Shown in pieces: positions 10,104-20,695 of a DNA stretch of 64,000 bases. Under the pieces are notes generated by a model, which saw nothing but the letters and a program-made list of their open reading frames with translations, made no database searches and was not told the origin of the DNA. The translations under genes and the position numbers were made by a program. Source of the DNA: Shewanella oncorhynchi (GTDB lineage: Bacteria; Pseudomonadota; Gammaproteobacteria; Enterobacterales; Shewanellaceae); the NCBI RefSeq assembly GCF_012584455.1, contig NZ_JABAEB010000007.1, positions 186,001 through 250,000 of the forward strand. Direction: 5' to 3'. Within the stretch, counting starts at the first letter, position 1. Each line of letters opens with the position of its first letter.

Positions 10104-11107
10104 TAATGCACCTCAGCCACAGGAGGAGTGGCTTCCGTTGACGGTTTGGTCGCAGGCGCGGTCACAGGTTTAGAAGCCTCTGCTGACGTGACACTTCCGC
10201 CAGCAGGAACAGCGCTATCTGCTTTTGATACATTATCGCTCGATGAATGATCCGCAGCAGGCACGGTAGGCTGACTCGGTAAGGTCACACCAGAATCGGG
10301 GGATGGCCAAATCAACAATAAATAACGAATACGATCTAACGCCGCTAAAGGCTGGGCGGTGACTCGAGCGTAACTTTGTCCATCTTCAGTCAACACTTCC
10401 ATAACCCGCGCGACCGGATAACCTTCCGGGAAACGATTCCCTAAACCTGATGTGACCAGCAAATCGCCGACACGAATGTCAGTACTCTTGGCCACATGGC
10501 GCAGTTCTATTTCATCTAGCTCACCCGTACCATTGGCAACAAGGCGCACATCATTACGGGTGATACGCACAGGTAATCCGTGTGATACATCGGAGAGCAA
10601 TAACACCCTACTGGTTATTTCACTGACTTGTACCACTTGGCCAACAACCCCTTGAGCATCGACCACAGGCTGCCCAACAAATACACCACTGCGTGAACCA
10701 TGGTTTAACACCGCATAGTGATGGAAAGGATCGCTAGCAACCTCCAATACTTCAGCCACCATTTTGCGCGAATCAAGGTAGGCTGGTGAGCCCAACAGTG
10801 CGCGTAAACGTTCATTTTCTTGGCGTAAGTGTTCGAAACGCTGTAAGCGTTCACTCATCAGCAGTTGCTGCCTGAGCAGCTCTTTATTCTGCAACGCTAA
10901 CATATTGCGGGTGGCAAAACTTTCAGACGACCAGTCAAGCGCAACACCAGGCACGCTCGCTAAATACTGCAATGGACTAAAAAAAGAGGATAACGATTGC
11001 CGTACAGGATCGAGGCGATGATTAGCCACGAGCAAAGCCACCGACAAAATAATTGCCAGTGTCAGACGGAATTGGTTTGAAATACCACGAACAAAAATTG
11101 GCTTCAT
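10103..11107 (-). CDS. mreC: Rod shape-determining protein MreC
   Basis: This is a bitopic periplasmic scaffold of the elongasome. A transmembrane segment lies at residues 10-27 (FRLTLAIILSVALLVANH). A coiled coil follows at about 68-105 (KELLRQQLLMSERLQRFEHL and onwards), and then the double beta-barrel core. The last ~60 residues are Pro/Ala/Thr-rich, as in other gammaproteobacterial MreC proteins but fairly long here. The gene lies 44 bp after mreB and overlaps mreD by one base. Confidence 0.96.
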   Translation of the reverse strand: MKPIFVRGISNQFRLTLAIILSVALLVANHRLDPVRQSLSSFFSPLQYLASVPGVALDWSSESFATRNMLALQNKELLRQQLLMSERLQRFEHLRQENERLRALLGSPAYLDSRKMVAEVLEVASDPFHHYAVLNHGSRSGVFVGQPVVDAQGVVGQVVQVSEITSRVLLLSDVSHGLPVRITRNDVRLVANGTGELDEIELRHVAKSTDIRVGDLLVTSGLGNRFPEGYPVARVMEVLTEDGQSYARVTAQPLAALDRIRYLLLIWPSPDSGVTLPSQPTVPAADHSSSDNVSKADSAVPAGGSVTSAEASKPVTAPATKPSTEATPPVAEVH

Positions 11108-11151
11108 AGGAAAGCTAAGGCGGTGATTAACCGCCCCATACCGAAGTTAAA

Positions 11152-12541
<1,390 letters not shown>

Positions 12542-15500
12542 TTAGTTTACCTCACGCCAATAGATTATTTTGTCATGCCCTCGATAACGACCAAAATACG
12601 CACTTGCCCGCGGTTCAGTGACCGCTGTTGGCGATACGCCATTCCAATTCCAGTACCATTCTAGCCATGTCGGCACATCCAAGGGCGCCGTCACTTGGCC
12701 GCGGTATGGCAACCCACTTGTTGTAACGGCTTGCCAGAGCAACTCAAATTGGCCAGCTTGGAATGTTGCAGTCCCGCCAGAACGCACAACACTTTGTCCC
12801 GCCACTAAGTCGGGATCAAAATTGTAACCAAGAGCGGAATTATCAACCTGCGAACCCAAAGCATACACTGCCGTTGTGCAGTTATCGGCAGTATTTAAGG
12901 CCCAGCTGCTGCCATTCCAATATTCGGCTCGAGTCGGCATACGCAGTATTTCTGTCTCAGGACCATAGGTGTTATCCATCACTACACGACCATGACGAAG
13001 GGTTTGAGTGCTGATTTTCTTAGCATTACAGTTAGTGCAAGTGCCTGTAGATGCCGCATCCATGTCTGGTGAGGCCACATAGCTGTAAATCTCATTCGGC
13101 CGAGGATCGTTATCCATCAATTGCACACCGATATCGAGCAGCTCAAAGGGGCCATCCTGATACAGATTCGTCGCCACATTAGGGGTCACCCGACTAAAGT
13201 TAGCTTGGTAAGAAGCATCGACCGTCGCCACACCTTGATTCCAACTATCAGCCTTTATAGGTAAGGCACTTAAGCGACTCTGTAAATCGACACCATTATT
13301 GTTGTTTTCTCCCACTAATTTGGCAGTGGCGAGGGAAAATGGCGGGAAATAGTTTTTCGTTATATCCCCCGCGATATTTAAAGCACTGAGCTCCATCGAC
13401 ATAGGGAACAGCTGATCCATATAGCTAAAGCCACCACAGGCAGGTATGACCGATACGTTACTGACTAAAAATCTATCGGGCACAAAACGGCCAATATTAG
13501 CTGAATATCCAATTGGAATATTTAAGCTGCTTGCCGTCCCTAAATAATTTGGGCTCGCCTGCGCTGTAATTTGGAATACTCCAACTTCGCTGATAGTCTG
13601 ATTACTGATGGTATTGAGATTATTGGCCTGCGCCGAGTGGCTGTAGGATGCCACGCCTAACGCCCCATCAAGTCCGCCGTTGGCAATGCTTGGCGCAACG
13701 ACTTTACTGGCAAGCTTCATCTGCGCATCACTAAAGTTAGGCGTGGGCAAGTTGCCCGAACAAAAGTCCGGATCGCCATCTTTTTCCCATGCCATCACTT
13801 GCACCGTCATGCCGAAACTTTGTCCGGCTTTACGATAAGCATTGCAGCTCATATTCGCACTTGGGCAACTGGCACTGGCGTCCACAGGTTTAACACACAA
13901 TCCTGCTGGTACGCTGACAAATTGGTCTGAACCTGCCATGACTAAGCCCTGTTCATCACCTGTCCCTGTATATTTTGCATCTAATTGTAATTTACCTGCA
14001 TCAGGGTAATTGACTGAAATGCTTGCTTGTCCGTTGGTATCAAACAGCAGGTTCACCGCCGTAGGCGAGGCACTCGAGGTGCCAATTGCCGTATTGTTGA
14101 TGGTGACGGCTTTAGGCGAGATAGGCGCGCTTGGCGTTTGGTAACTGCTCCAGAAATTCAGCGTTTTGGTCTGGCTTTGGAAGCTTGGGACACACTGCTT
14201 CGTCACATCGGATTTTTTCACCGCTTTGACTAACACTTGCTCGGGGCGATTCGCACGCTTATCGGGTACATCGAATACAAAACCACTGTCGGCAAAGGTG
14301 AGTGAACAATTGTTTTCACTCAAGCCACCATTACCAATACGGCAAAGGGTTTTGCTTAAGGGTTTGGTGGTGGGATTAGAGCCCTTCACCCCTAAAGTCA
14401 CTACACCGGGAGTATTTCGCCTCAGTTGCAGTTGCGCTGTGCCACCGCTAAAACTCACTTGATTACCGCCAACCCATACGCCATCTGCCGCAGAATCAGG
14501 TAATAAGGTTGCGCTAAGTGGTGCAGTAAAGAGTTGACTACAACTCGTATTTGCACAGGCTCTAATCGTTACCGTCTCAGCATTACAGGTCAGACCTTGA
14601 CCCGTATGATCAAACTCAAAATGATCGATCTGAGCACCAATAGGATTCGATTTTAACGCACAAATTTGCACGTTATCGATTTCGTGGTTGTTATTTGAGC
14701 CCCCCGTTGAGCCCGTTAAAGACAATAAAAAATCACTTGGAATGGCCGCCTGACCATTTTGTGCTGCGGCGTTAAATGCGGGAACTAAAGTCACAAAACC
14801 CGAACCTGTATTACGCTCAATTTTCACAATAGATTGATTCGCGGCTTGCGAATCAATTGTGATTTTATATCTGTGCGCAGGCGACACATTATTGCCGTCT
14901 ACCGCAGGCGATAAGCAACTACCGTTCGTATTAGTAGTGCCATTACTACAAGCGCCGCGTAAATAATTATACCCTGACGTGCCGACACCCGAACCGCGAA
15001 CCGCAACGGACTGGCGTCGCTGGCCGACATTAGAACTACCGCCTTCACCGGAGAAGTTACCGAACTCATCAATACCAAACCCAAGCCAACCACCCGCGAA
15101 CCCATTAATACCAGGTTTATAACCGTAACCCAATGGACCGCCAAATGCGCCAGGCTGCGGCGTTATAGAAGCATCCGATAACACTACCGCAATGCCGTCG
15201 GCACCATTGCCACCATAGGCATAGTGATCAAACTGGATCTCCACTAAGTTAGCTTTTCCAGGAAAGAGTCTTTGATAGGTAGATGCCGTAGATTGGTCAG
15301 ATTTAGCTTCGGTTAAGCGTAATCGACCGCTTCGAATAGATGGAGTAAAAGTGCCACTGCTACGGGAAACGACCCAATCACTGCTTAATGCACTTTGGGA
15401 GAAAGTGTCATTAAAACACTGTAATACCGGTACATAATCATTAATACGACCACTACTCATAACCAAATAACGGCTGGTGACTCGGCCATTGATAATCGAG

Positions 15501-16276
15501 TTATTATTTAGACTTAATGTTGCATCGCTATAAACTCGCCCATTGAGTACAGCATCACTATTTAGCTGAATATTGCTATAACCAATAATAAGAGCAGAAG
15601 CAGCATTATTTTCATTGAATTTACTGCCATTTAATTCAAACTGTTGCTTTATAAAAATGCGGACATTGCCTTGCAAAATCACCTTAGCATCTTGATTCAA
15701 AGTAAAACTATCTACCCAATAGTCCCCTTCAGGTAAAACGAGTGACGCGCCGCCCCCAATAGCGATAGTGTTAAATCGATACTCATTTTGAGTTGCCGAT
15801 AGAGTCAGAGTACAAGCAGAATAAAGCGAAACATTACTAAACTGACTTTGCCCATTACCACCAAGCGTTAATTGCTCGCCAGTATTACAAGAACCATAAC
15901 CGCCACCAGCACCACTACTCGATAAAAAAGCATTACTCCCAGTTAATTTTAAACCTCGAATATCACTGCCATCAATAGTACATTTTCGCACTCCGCCAGA
16001 CCCGTTATCACAACTGTTATCAGCAAGCCCGCTGCCATCGTTACTCGAACAATAATCTAATCTAGCACCACCAGTACCATTAATGATGCCATTACCGTTT
16101 ATCATCAGCTGTGCCGATGATATTTGATGGCATACATTAGAATTATCACCATGGTGTCCTTGAGCAACCTTGGCAAAAATAACAGTCTGGTCAATAGGGT
16201 CGAATGCCATCACTGACGAGGGAAAACTCAAGATAAGTGCTGCCAATATGGCACGATAAAAAAGATTAATTCTCAC
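12542..16276 (-). CDS. mshQ: MSHA biogenesis protein MshQ (lectin-like, DUF6701)
   Basis: This 1244-residue secreted protein is the last gene of the msh operon. Residues 1-24 are a signal peptide (MRINLFYRAILAALILSFPS then SVMA). Residues about 40-275 form an Asn/Gly-rich beta-helix-like region. Residues about 290-540 look like an L-type lectin or concanavalin-like domain (VEIQFDHYAYGGNGADGIAV). The C-terminal part matches the DUF6701 region of MshQ proteins, with several Cys pairs. It overlaps mshP by 11 bp. MshQ roles are poorly known. The size, export signal and lectin-like fold suggest a pilus-tip or surface adhesin, which is inference. Confidence 0.85.
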   Translation of the reverse strand: MRINLFYRAILAALILSFPSSVMAFDPIDQTVIFAKVAQGHHGDNSNVCHQISSAQLMINGNGIINGTGGARLDYCSSNDGSGLADNSCDNGSGGVRKCTIDGSDIRGLKLTGSNAFLSSSGAGGGYGSCNTGEQLTLGGNGQSQFSNVSLYSACTLTLSATQNEYRFNTIAIGGGASLVLPEGDYWVDSFTLNQDAKVILQGNVRIFIKQQFELNGSKFNENNAASALIIGYSNIQLNSDAVLNGRVYSDATLSLNNNSIINGRVTSRYLVMSSGRINDYVPVLQCFNDTFSQSALSSDWVVSRSSGTFTPSIRSGRLRLTEAKSDQSTASTYQRLFPGKANLVEIQFDHYAYGGNGADGIAVVLSDASITPQPGAFGGPLGYGYKPGINGFAGGWLGFGIDEFGNFSGEGGSSNVGQRRQSVAVRGSGVGTSGYNYLRGACSNGTTNTNGSCLSPAVDGNNVSPAHRYKITIDSQAANQSIVKIERNTGSGFVTLVPAFNAAAQNGQAAIPSDFLLSLTGSTGGSNNNHEIDNVQICALKSNPIGAQIDHFEFDHTGQGLTCNAETVTIRACANTSCSQLFTAPLSATLLPDSAADGVWVGGNQVSFSGGTAQLQLRRNTPGVVTLGVKGSNPTTKPLSKTLCRIGNGGLSENNCSLTFADSGFVFDVPDKRANRPEQVLVKAVKKSDVTKQCVPSFQSQTKTLNFWSSYQTPSAPISPKAVTINNTAIGTSSASPTAVNLLFDTNGQASISVNYPDAGKLQLDAKYTGTGDEQGLVMAGSDQFVSVPAGLCVKPVDASASCPSANMSCNAYRKAGQSFGMTVQVMAWEKDGDPDFCSGNLPTPNFSDAQMKLASKVVAPSIANGGLDGALGVASYSHSAQANNLNTISNQTISEVGVFQITAQASPNYLGTASSLNIPIGYSANIGRFVPDRFLVSNVSVIPACGGFSYMDQLFPMSMELSALNIAGDITKNYFPPFSLATAKLVGENNNNGVDLQSRLSALPIKADSWNQGVATVDASYQANFSRVTPNVATNLYQDGPFELLDIGVQLMDNDPRPNEIYSYVASPDMDAASTGTCTNCNAKKISTQTLRHGRVVMDNTYGPETEILRMPTRAEYWNGSSWALNTADNCTTAVYALGSQVDNSALGYNFDPDLVAGQSVVRSGGTATFQAGQFELLWQAVTTSGLPYRGQVTAPLDVPTWLEWYWNWNGVSPTAVTEPRASAYFGRYRGHDKIIYWREVN

Positions 16277-16745
16277 GAGCTTCTACCTCAACTTGTCGGC
16301 TAACACGGGTCTCGCCGCTTTCACATACTGCTTTACTGTTGATTCGATATTGGGTGGTGGTACCTACCGTATAGGCTTTGCATGTCAAGGTCACAGTGCA
16401 GGCATGGAAACCAGTTACATTAGGTGGATTCCAAGTGCTCGTTGCTGGGCAAATGCCAACTAAACCATTTAATGGGAATAATGTTGCCAATGCGGCATCG
16501 GCGCCACTGTTCGCAGCGGCGAAGGCTCGCGTACCCCACACTTCTTGGGTTAATCCAGTATCCCCGTCTTCCACTATATTGATCAGGGCTGACGCCAGTA
16601 GAAACATCACAGTGATCACAAATACGCCAATAATCAATGCACTGCCGTGTTGACGCGCAGGCAGAGCGTGAGAGGACGATCTTGATAGTGATGATCTGGA
16701 TGCTGAGTTACGCCCTACCGAGCGACAATGTGAATTAAGGGACAT
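16266..16745 (-). CDS. mshP: MSHA biogenesis protein MshP
   Basis: This 159-residue PilX-like minor component has one hydrophobic N-terminal helix (HGSALIIGVFVITVMFLLAS, about residues 34-53). That helix is preceded by a Ser/Arg-rich leader and followed by a small periplasmic domain with several Cys. It lacks the G-FTLIE prepilin motif of its neighbours, as usual for MshP. It overlaps mshO by 11 bp and mshQ by 11 bp, so translation is probably coupled. The exact start is uncertain because the first ~30 residues look unconserved. Confidence 0.82.
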   Translation of the reverse strand: MSLNSHCRSVGRNSASRSSLSRSSSHALPARQHGSALIIGVFVITVMFLLASALINIVEDGDTGLTQEVWGTRAFAAANSGADAALATLFPLNGLVGICPATSTWNPPNVTGFHACTVTLTCKAYTVGTTTQYRINSKAVCESGETRVSRQVEVEAREN

Positions 16746-17607
16746 TGATCACCTGCACTTGATGTCGATATTGGAACGTCTCACCATTTACATTAAACCG
16801 CGGTTGTAAATGCACCATAGCATTATTCACTAGGCTAGATGGCGTTAAAATCAGCGGTAAATCAGCACCATTATTTAAAACATTTGCCACACTTTGCGCC
16901 ATTAGCACACCCGTGCCCATAGTGGCAGGCATAGCGGCAGGATTTGGCTGAACGGCATTAAAGTTATAACCAGCATAACGCAATAATTGTAATTCATTGC
17001 CGCTTGGCCCCTTTTCAAAGCAATAGCTCACTGGACTCGAACCAAAATAGATCCTTTGCCGTGGTGATGCTTCTGCAAAACGTGTTGGCGCAGTGAAAGT
17101 CAGCGTAACTTGATGCTCCAAAGGGGAAGGCGAAGTCGCAATCGTTTTAACCTGTGCCCGCTTTTGTCTCGCGCTGCTATACACATCGGCATCAATCAAG
17201 GGATAGATCCAAGCGAATTGATTCACGCGAATCGCACTCACCGTATTATCTAGAATAACTATCCCAGCGCTCGCGGCAGCAGCAGGCACAATTGGTATGG
17301 TTAGATAAGTCGTGCTGGCTTCGATAGGCACAAACTCAACACATTGATAGGTTAGCGAATCGGTATTAACTCGCAGGCTATTAGGCAAGGCACTTCGCAA
17401 CTCACGGGTCATTCGCTCAACAGCAAAACGGCTCTGACTTAGCACTTGATCAACTGAACTCGACTCAACAAAAATCCGCGTACCAAAAATAATAAAACTA
17501 CTCACCCCAACCACGAGAATCCCCAGAATCAAGATAACAGTGACCATCTCGACCAAGGTAAAACCTAGTTTGGATTTTTTATTAACCGTAGATAAAGGTG
17601 AGGCCAT
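16735..17607 (-). CDS. mshO: MSHA minor pilin MshO
   Basis: This 290-residue prepilin-like protein is probably a pilus-tip complex subunit. The class III leader is read as KSKLG-FTLVEMVTVILILG at residues 11-30, with cleavage between Gly and Phe and the conserved Glu at +5. A globular domain of about 250 residues follows, larger than a major pilin, as expected for the PilW/GspJ-type role. It starts within one base of the mshD stop and overlaps mshP. Confidence 0.88.
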   Translation of the reverse strand: MASPLSTVNKKSKLGFTLVEMVTVILILGILVVGVSSFIIFGTRIFVESSSVDQVLSQSRFAVERMTRELRSALPNSLRVNTDSLTYQCVEFVPIEASTTYLTIPIVPAAAASAGIVILDNTVSAIRVNQFAWIYPLIDADVYSSARQKRAQVKTIATSPSPLEHQVTLTFTAPTRFAEASPRQRIYFGSSPVSYCFEKGPSGNELQLLRYAGYNFNAVQPNPAAMPATMGTGVLMAQSVANVLNNGADLPLILTPSSLVNNAMVHLQPRFNVNGETFQYRHQVQVINVP

Positions 17608-18161
17608 CAGTAATTACTCCTCACCATATTGTAAGTAATCACTTCATTGTCTGGCGTCGTCACATTAATCGTCACTAGCTTAGTATTGGACACTGCGCCA
17701 TTGGCAACTGTGACGCTTAAGCGATAGTTATGATAAGCATTTGCATAGGTTTGGGTCGAATTGAGCATAGTCGCGGTTTCATTTAAGCCGTTGTAATCAT
17801 CCACATCGTTAAAGTTGTTACGACTCTCACCGAACTCAGGGCCTAATAACGTTGAACAATTACTACCGAGCGGACTACCACAGGCTGGCGCGCCACCATT
17901 GGCATTGGTGTTTTGATCGTAACGTTTACCCCAGATTTCATTCATCACCGAATGTGCAAGCTCAGCACTGCGTACTCTATGTAAGGTACTGGCCGCACGA
18001 TCAGCTTGGGGGAATAACATGCTGGTTAGCATCACTATTGCAATGCCAATCACCAGCATGCCAATCACTAATTCGATAAGGGTAAAACCCTGCTGTGGTT
18101 TGGCTTTTTTGGATGCTTTTACTGATGCTTTGCCCAATAGCAACCGAGGATTAATTCGCAT
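17607..18161 (-). CDS. mshD: MSHA minor pilin MshD
   Basis: This 184-residue minor prepilin has the leader/helix [17 protein letters not shown] at about residues 23-40, with the Glu at +5. Its domain contains a Cys pair (PACGSPLGSNCS). GspI/PilV-type minor pilins of this size prime pilus assembly. It overlaps mshC by 11 bp and touches mshO, within the mshC-D-O-P-Q block. Confidence 0.87.
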   Translation of the reverse strand: MRINPRLLLGKASVKASKKAKPQQGFTLIELVIGMLVIGIAIVMLTSMLFPQADRAASTLHRVRSAELAHSVMNEIWGKRYDQNTNANGGAPACGSPLGSNCSTLLGPEFGESRNNFNDVDDYNGLNETATMLNSTQTYANAYHNYRLSVTVANGAVSNTKLVTINVTTPDNEVITYNMVRSNY

Positions 18162-18639
18162 AAATATAGCCCTCAGAGGAGACGTTAATCATCACAGTGT
18201 CATTAGCAATCACATTAATGCATGGCCCATTACAAGCCAACGAAGTGCTACCATCGATATCGAAATCAAGGCTAAAGTCGCTGCTGTTAGGGCTTACTAG
18301 TACTAATTGAGCACCACCTTGAAAAGCTTGGGTATAAAGCGGGTTTGGCGATAATGCAGTACCAGAACAAACCGCCCCATTTCGGGTAGAGAATTGACTC
18401 ACTTGATAGCCAGTGCCAGAGACGGTTACACGAAAACACCTGTCGGTATTATTGAGCGCTTTTTGCTGTACTTGACGCAGCTCGCTAATGAACTCGTTAC
18501 GTAAACTATAGGCACTGTAGGAAGACTGGGTAAACAGGCGAGGCAGTACCACCACAGCAAGAATTGAAATCAAGATGATGGTCGTTACTAATTCTACTAA
18601 GGTAAATCCAGCTTGTTTTGACATAGAGAATTTAAGCAT
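18151..18639 (-). CDS. mshC: MSHA minor pilin MshC
   Basis: This 162-residue minor prepilin of the GspH/FimT type has the leader KQAG-FTLVELVTTIILISI with Glu at +5. It is the first gene after the mshA terminator, about 170 bp downstream, so it may have its own promoter in 18640-18770 or rely on read-through. The first ATG (18639) is preferred because the second (18624) has no ribosome site. Confidence 0.87.
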   Translation of the reverse strand: MLKFSMSKQAGFTLVELVTTIILISILAVVVLPRLFTQSSYSAYSLRNEFISELRQVQQKALNNTDRCFRVTVSGTGYQVSQFSTRNGAVCSGTALSPNPLYTQAFQGGAQLVLVSPNSSDFSLDFDIDGSTSLACNGPCINVIANDTVMINVSSEGYIYAN

Positions 18640-18770
18640 CGCTCGCGTTAATTGCTGATTTCAAGTGCTAGGTTCAGTTTCTGCCAACGATATGATTAAC
18701 GCAAATAAATGTCGGAAAACTCTTGGCTGGCTCATTTATTTAAAATCATGTAAGAACCGTATTTTATCTA

Positions 18771-18798
18771 AAAAAAAGGCCTGCTAGGCAGGCCTTTT
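18771..18798 (-). terminator. Strong intrinsic terminator after mshA
   Basis: AAAAGGCCTGC-TAG-GCAGGCCTTTT is an 11-bp perfect stem with a 3-nt loop, and a T-run on the minus-strand side follows. It lies 13 bp past the mshA stop codon and separates the abundant pilin message from mshCDOPQ. Confidence 0.9.
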
Positions 18799-18810
18799 CA
18801 TAAATGCATA

Positions 18811-19329
18811 TTAACAATCAGAAGCATCAGGAATTGCAGAGTAAACAGGAGCAACTGTCGCACTTGTTGCTTGTGTATAAGTAAAACGACATTCTGCTGG
18901 AGCACCTTTTTGCCACATGGTCACAACACCCTGACCTTCAAATATAATCCAATCTGCACCGGTGTCAGTAGCAACTGTTGGATCTGTAGCACTGGTTCCT
19001 TCATCAAAGCTCACTTCTATAGCATTCTCCAACTCAATTTCTGTTGCTTGAAGATAGCCAAATTGCGTAACTGCGTTAGTACCTGTGCCAATATCAACAG
19101 AAGGAGGAGGAGTTGCTGTTGCAGCTTTTTTCTCTTCTCCAGCCAAGGCCGCTTTAGAATAAACCAAGCTATTTGCACCTTGGATTGAGGCTTTTAGGCC
19201 ATTCAAAGCAGAAACACGCGCATCACCTTGCAGGTTAATAAACTTAGGTGCCGCTGTGACAGCAAGAATACCTAAGATAATGATCACTACGACTAATTCA
19301 ATTAAGGTAAAACCTTGTTGTCTTTTCAT
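18811..19329 (-). CDS. mshA: MSHA major pilin MshA
   Basis: This 172-residue type IVa prepilin is the structural subunit of the mannose-sensitive haemagglutinin pilus used for surface attachment. The short leader MKRQQG precedes [18 protein letters not shown], with cleavage after Gly6 and Glu at +5. A C-terminal disulphide loop is likely (ECRFTY... DASDC). Dedicated flanking signals are a hairpin in the 5' leader (19355-19372) and a strong terminator just downstream. It sits between mshB and mshC, the standard place of the major pilin gene. Confidence 0.93.
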   Translation of the reverse strand: MKRQQGFTLIELVVVIIILGILAVTAAPKFINLQGDARVSALNGLKASIQGANSLVYSKAALAGEEKKAATATPPPSVDIGTGTNAVTQFGYLQATEIELENAIEVSFDEGTSATDPTVATDTGADWIIFEGQGVVTMWQKGAPAECRFTYTQATSATVAPVYSAIPDASDC

Positions 19330-19354
19330 ATAAAACTACCTTTCTTTCTAAGTG

Positions 19355-19372
19355 AGTACTCGTGTGAGTACT
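19355..19372 (-). promoter_or_regulatory. Hairpin in the mshA 5' leader
   Basis: AGTACTC-GTGT-GAGTACT is a perfect 7-bp stem with a 4-nt loop. It lies 26 nt upstream of the mshA ATG and 5' of its AAAGG ribosome site. Hairpins there often stabilise abundant messages, though a DNA operator role is equally possible. Confidence 0.45.
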
Positions 19373-19456
19373 AATTAAGTTAAGTCACTTTTAGACTCTA
19401 TTACTTTTAAACTAAGCTACTTAAAACATGAACAAAATAAAACTATTAATTACGGC

Positions 19457-20074
19457 CTATGGTACAAATGGTGTTTGAGTGAAGCTTAACACTCTGCCTG
19501 TGCCTGGGTTATACACAATTCCCTTAGCACCTACCGTTGTTAAATCAGGGGCAGGAGTGGGTACACCATTCGTTTGATTTAGCACCAGTGAAGCCACTTG
19601 GTGATAAACACATAAATCTAAACCTGCGACGACTGCGCCAGTAATTGAGTTAGCACTGCCGCCTGCGGCGTTAATAACACGAGCGGTATAACGTTGATTA
19701 CGTGCATCTTGGTTAAATAATACGTTACGTGGAGCACTCTGCAACACAGTGTTAAACACTTCTTGGCAACTGGCATTAGTCATAGCTGTCGCACTGGTTA
19801 CTGAAGTTCCCGTTGGATAGCCAAAACGTGTATCGACATTTACTGTGTTACCGTCGAGGATAACGCTGCTATTTTGACGCCCATCGACTTCCCACTGAGA
19901 ACGCACAAAGCTGACTGCAGTCGATAAACCACCCGCAACACCGTCAACACTGGCATCTTCAGCATCATCGGTGACATTTAAGAATCGTGGGATCGCCGTC
20001 GCGGCGAGTAAACCCAAAATCACAATCACAATCACAAGTTCGATTAATGAGAACCCTGTTTGCTTAGTTTTCAT
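19457..20074 (-). CDS. mshB: MSHA pilin-like protein MshB
   Basis: This prepilin-like protein of 205 residues is read from the ATG at 20072-20074. That start places the leader MKTKQTG directly before FSLIELVIVIVILGLLA and has GGGGA upstream; a longer frame would bury the leader. It resembles MshA over the N-terminal helix and carries a Cys pair in the globular domain (SCQEVF, LDLCVYH). The mshF-mshB gap is 76 bp and mshA lies 127 bp downstream. MshB is an accessory or minor pilin of the same fibre. Confidence 0.88.
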   Translation of the reverse strand: MKTKQTGFSLIELVIVIVILGLLAATAIPRFLNVTDDAEDASVDGVAGGLSTAVSFVRSQWEVDGRQNSSVILDGNTVNVDTRFGYPTGTSVTSATAMTNASCQEVFNTVLQSAPRNVLFNQDARNQRYTARVINAAGGSANSITGAVVAGLDLCVYHQVASLVLNQTNGVPTPAPDLTTVGAKGIVYNPGTGRVLSFTQTPFVP

Positions 20075-20150
20075 ATATATGTCCCCAGACCTCAGAAATT
20101 TTATTCTAACAGTTAAATCAATTTTAAAAAGCCATTGAGTTAACAATATT

Positions 20151-20645
20151 TTACGGAGCAGTCAAAAAAATGACCCTGCCAGAGTTCAGTTGATAGCCTA
20201 AACTATCGCCATTTTTAGACCGATAGTGGCAGCTATTATCCTTAACCAAATAATCCGCCTCTAGACCTAAATTATCAGTTTCAGCGCCCATTAACTGTTG
20301 CCACAAATCTTGGCAGCCTTGATCATTTAAGTGCTTAGGTTGTGGCCATCCTAAATCATTGATATCGACAACACTCGACTCAGTTTCTGGGGAGGGATTA
20401 TCAAATACCTCCCAGTTCAACTGCAATTGCGCCGGCTTACCCAAAGACAACCACTGGGAACGCACCATCACCAGCACATTTAAAAAACGAGCGTGTTCCA
20501 CTTCCAATCCACGAGCCGCAATTTGCGGTAGCGTAAAAAAGTACTTAGCTCCGATCACCGCCATGATAACCAACACAATTCCAATGGCGATCATGCGTCC
20601 ATAGATACGTAATAGATCGCTTTCAGCCTTTTGCTGAGTCTGCAT
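20151..20645 (-). CDS. mshF: MSHA biogenesis protein MshF
   Basis: This 164-residue protein has one transmembrane helix at residues 18-37 (AIGIVLVIMAVIGAKYFFTL), a soluble periplasmic domain and two Cys. It has no prepilin Glu. MshF is a little-studied membrane component of the MSHA locus, placed between mshG and mshB as here. Identity rests mainly on size, topology and position. Confidence 0.82.
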   Translation of the reverse strand: MQTQQKAESDLLRIYGRMIAIGIVLVIMAVIGAKYFFTLPQIAARGLEVEHARFLNVLVMVRSQWLSLGKPAQLQLNWEVFDNPSPETESSVVDINDLGWPQPKHLNDQGCQDLWQQLMGAETDNLGLEADYLVKDNSCHYRSKNGDSLGYQLNSGRVIFLTAP

Positions 20646-20695
20646 TTAACCTCAGTCCCACGTATAAGATAGGAAATAAATATTATCCATATCGC

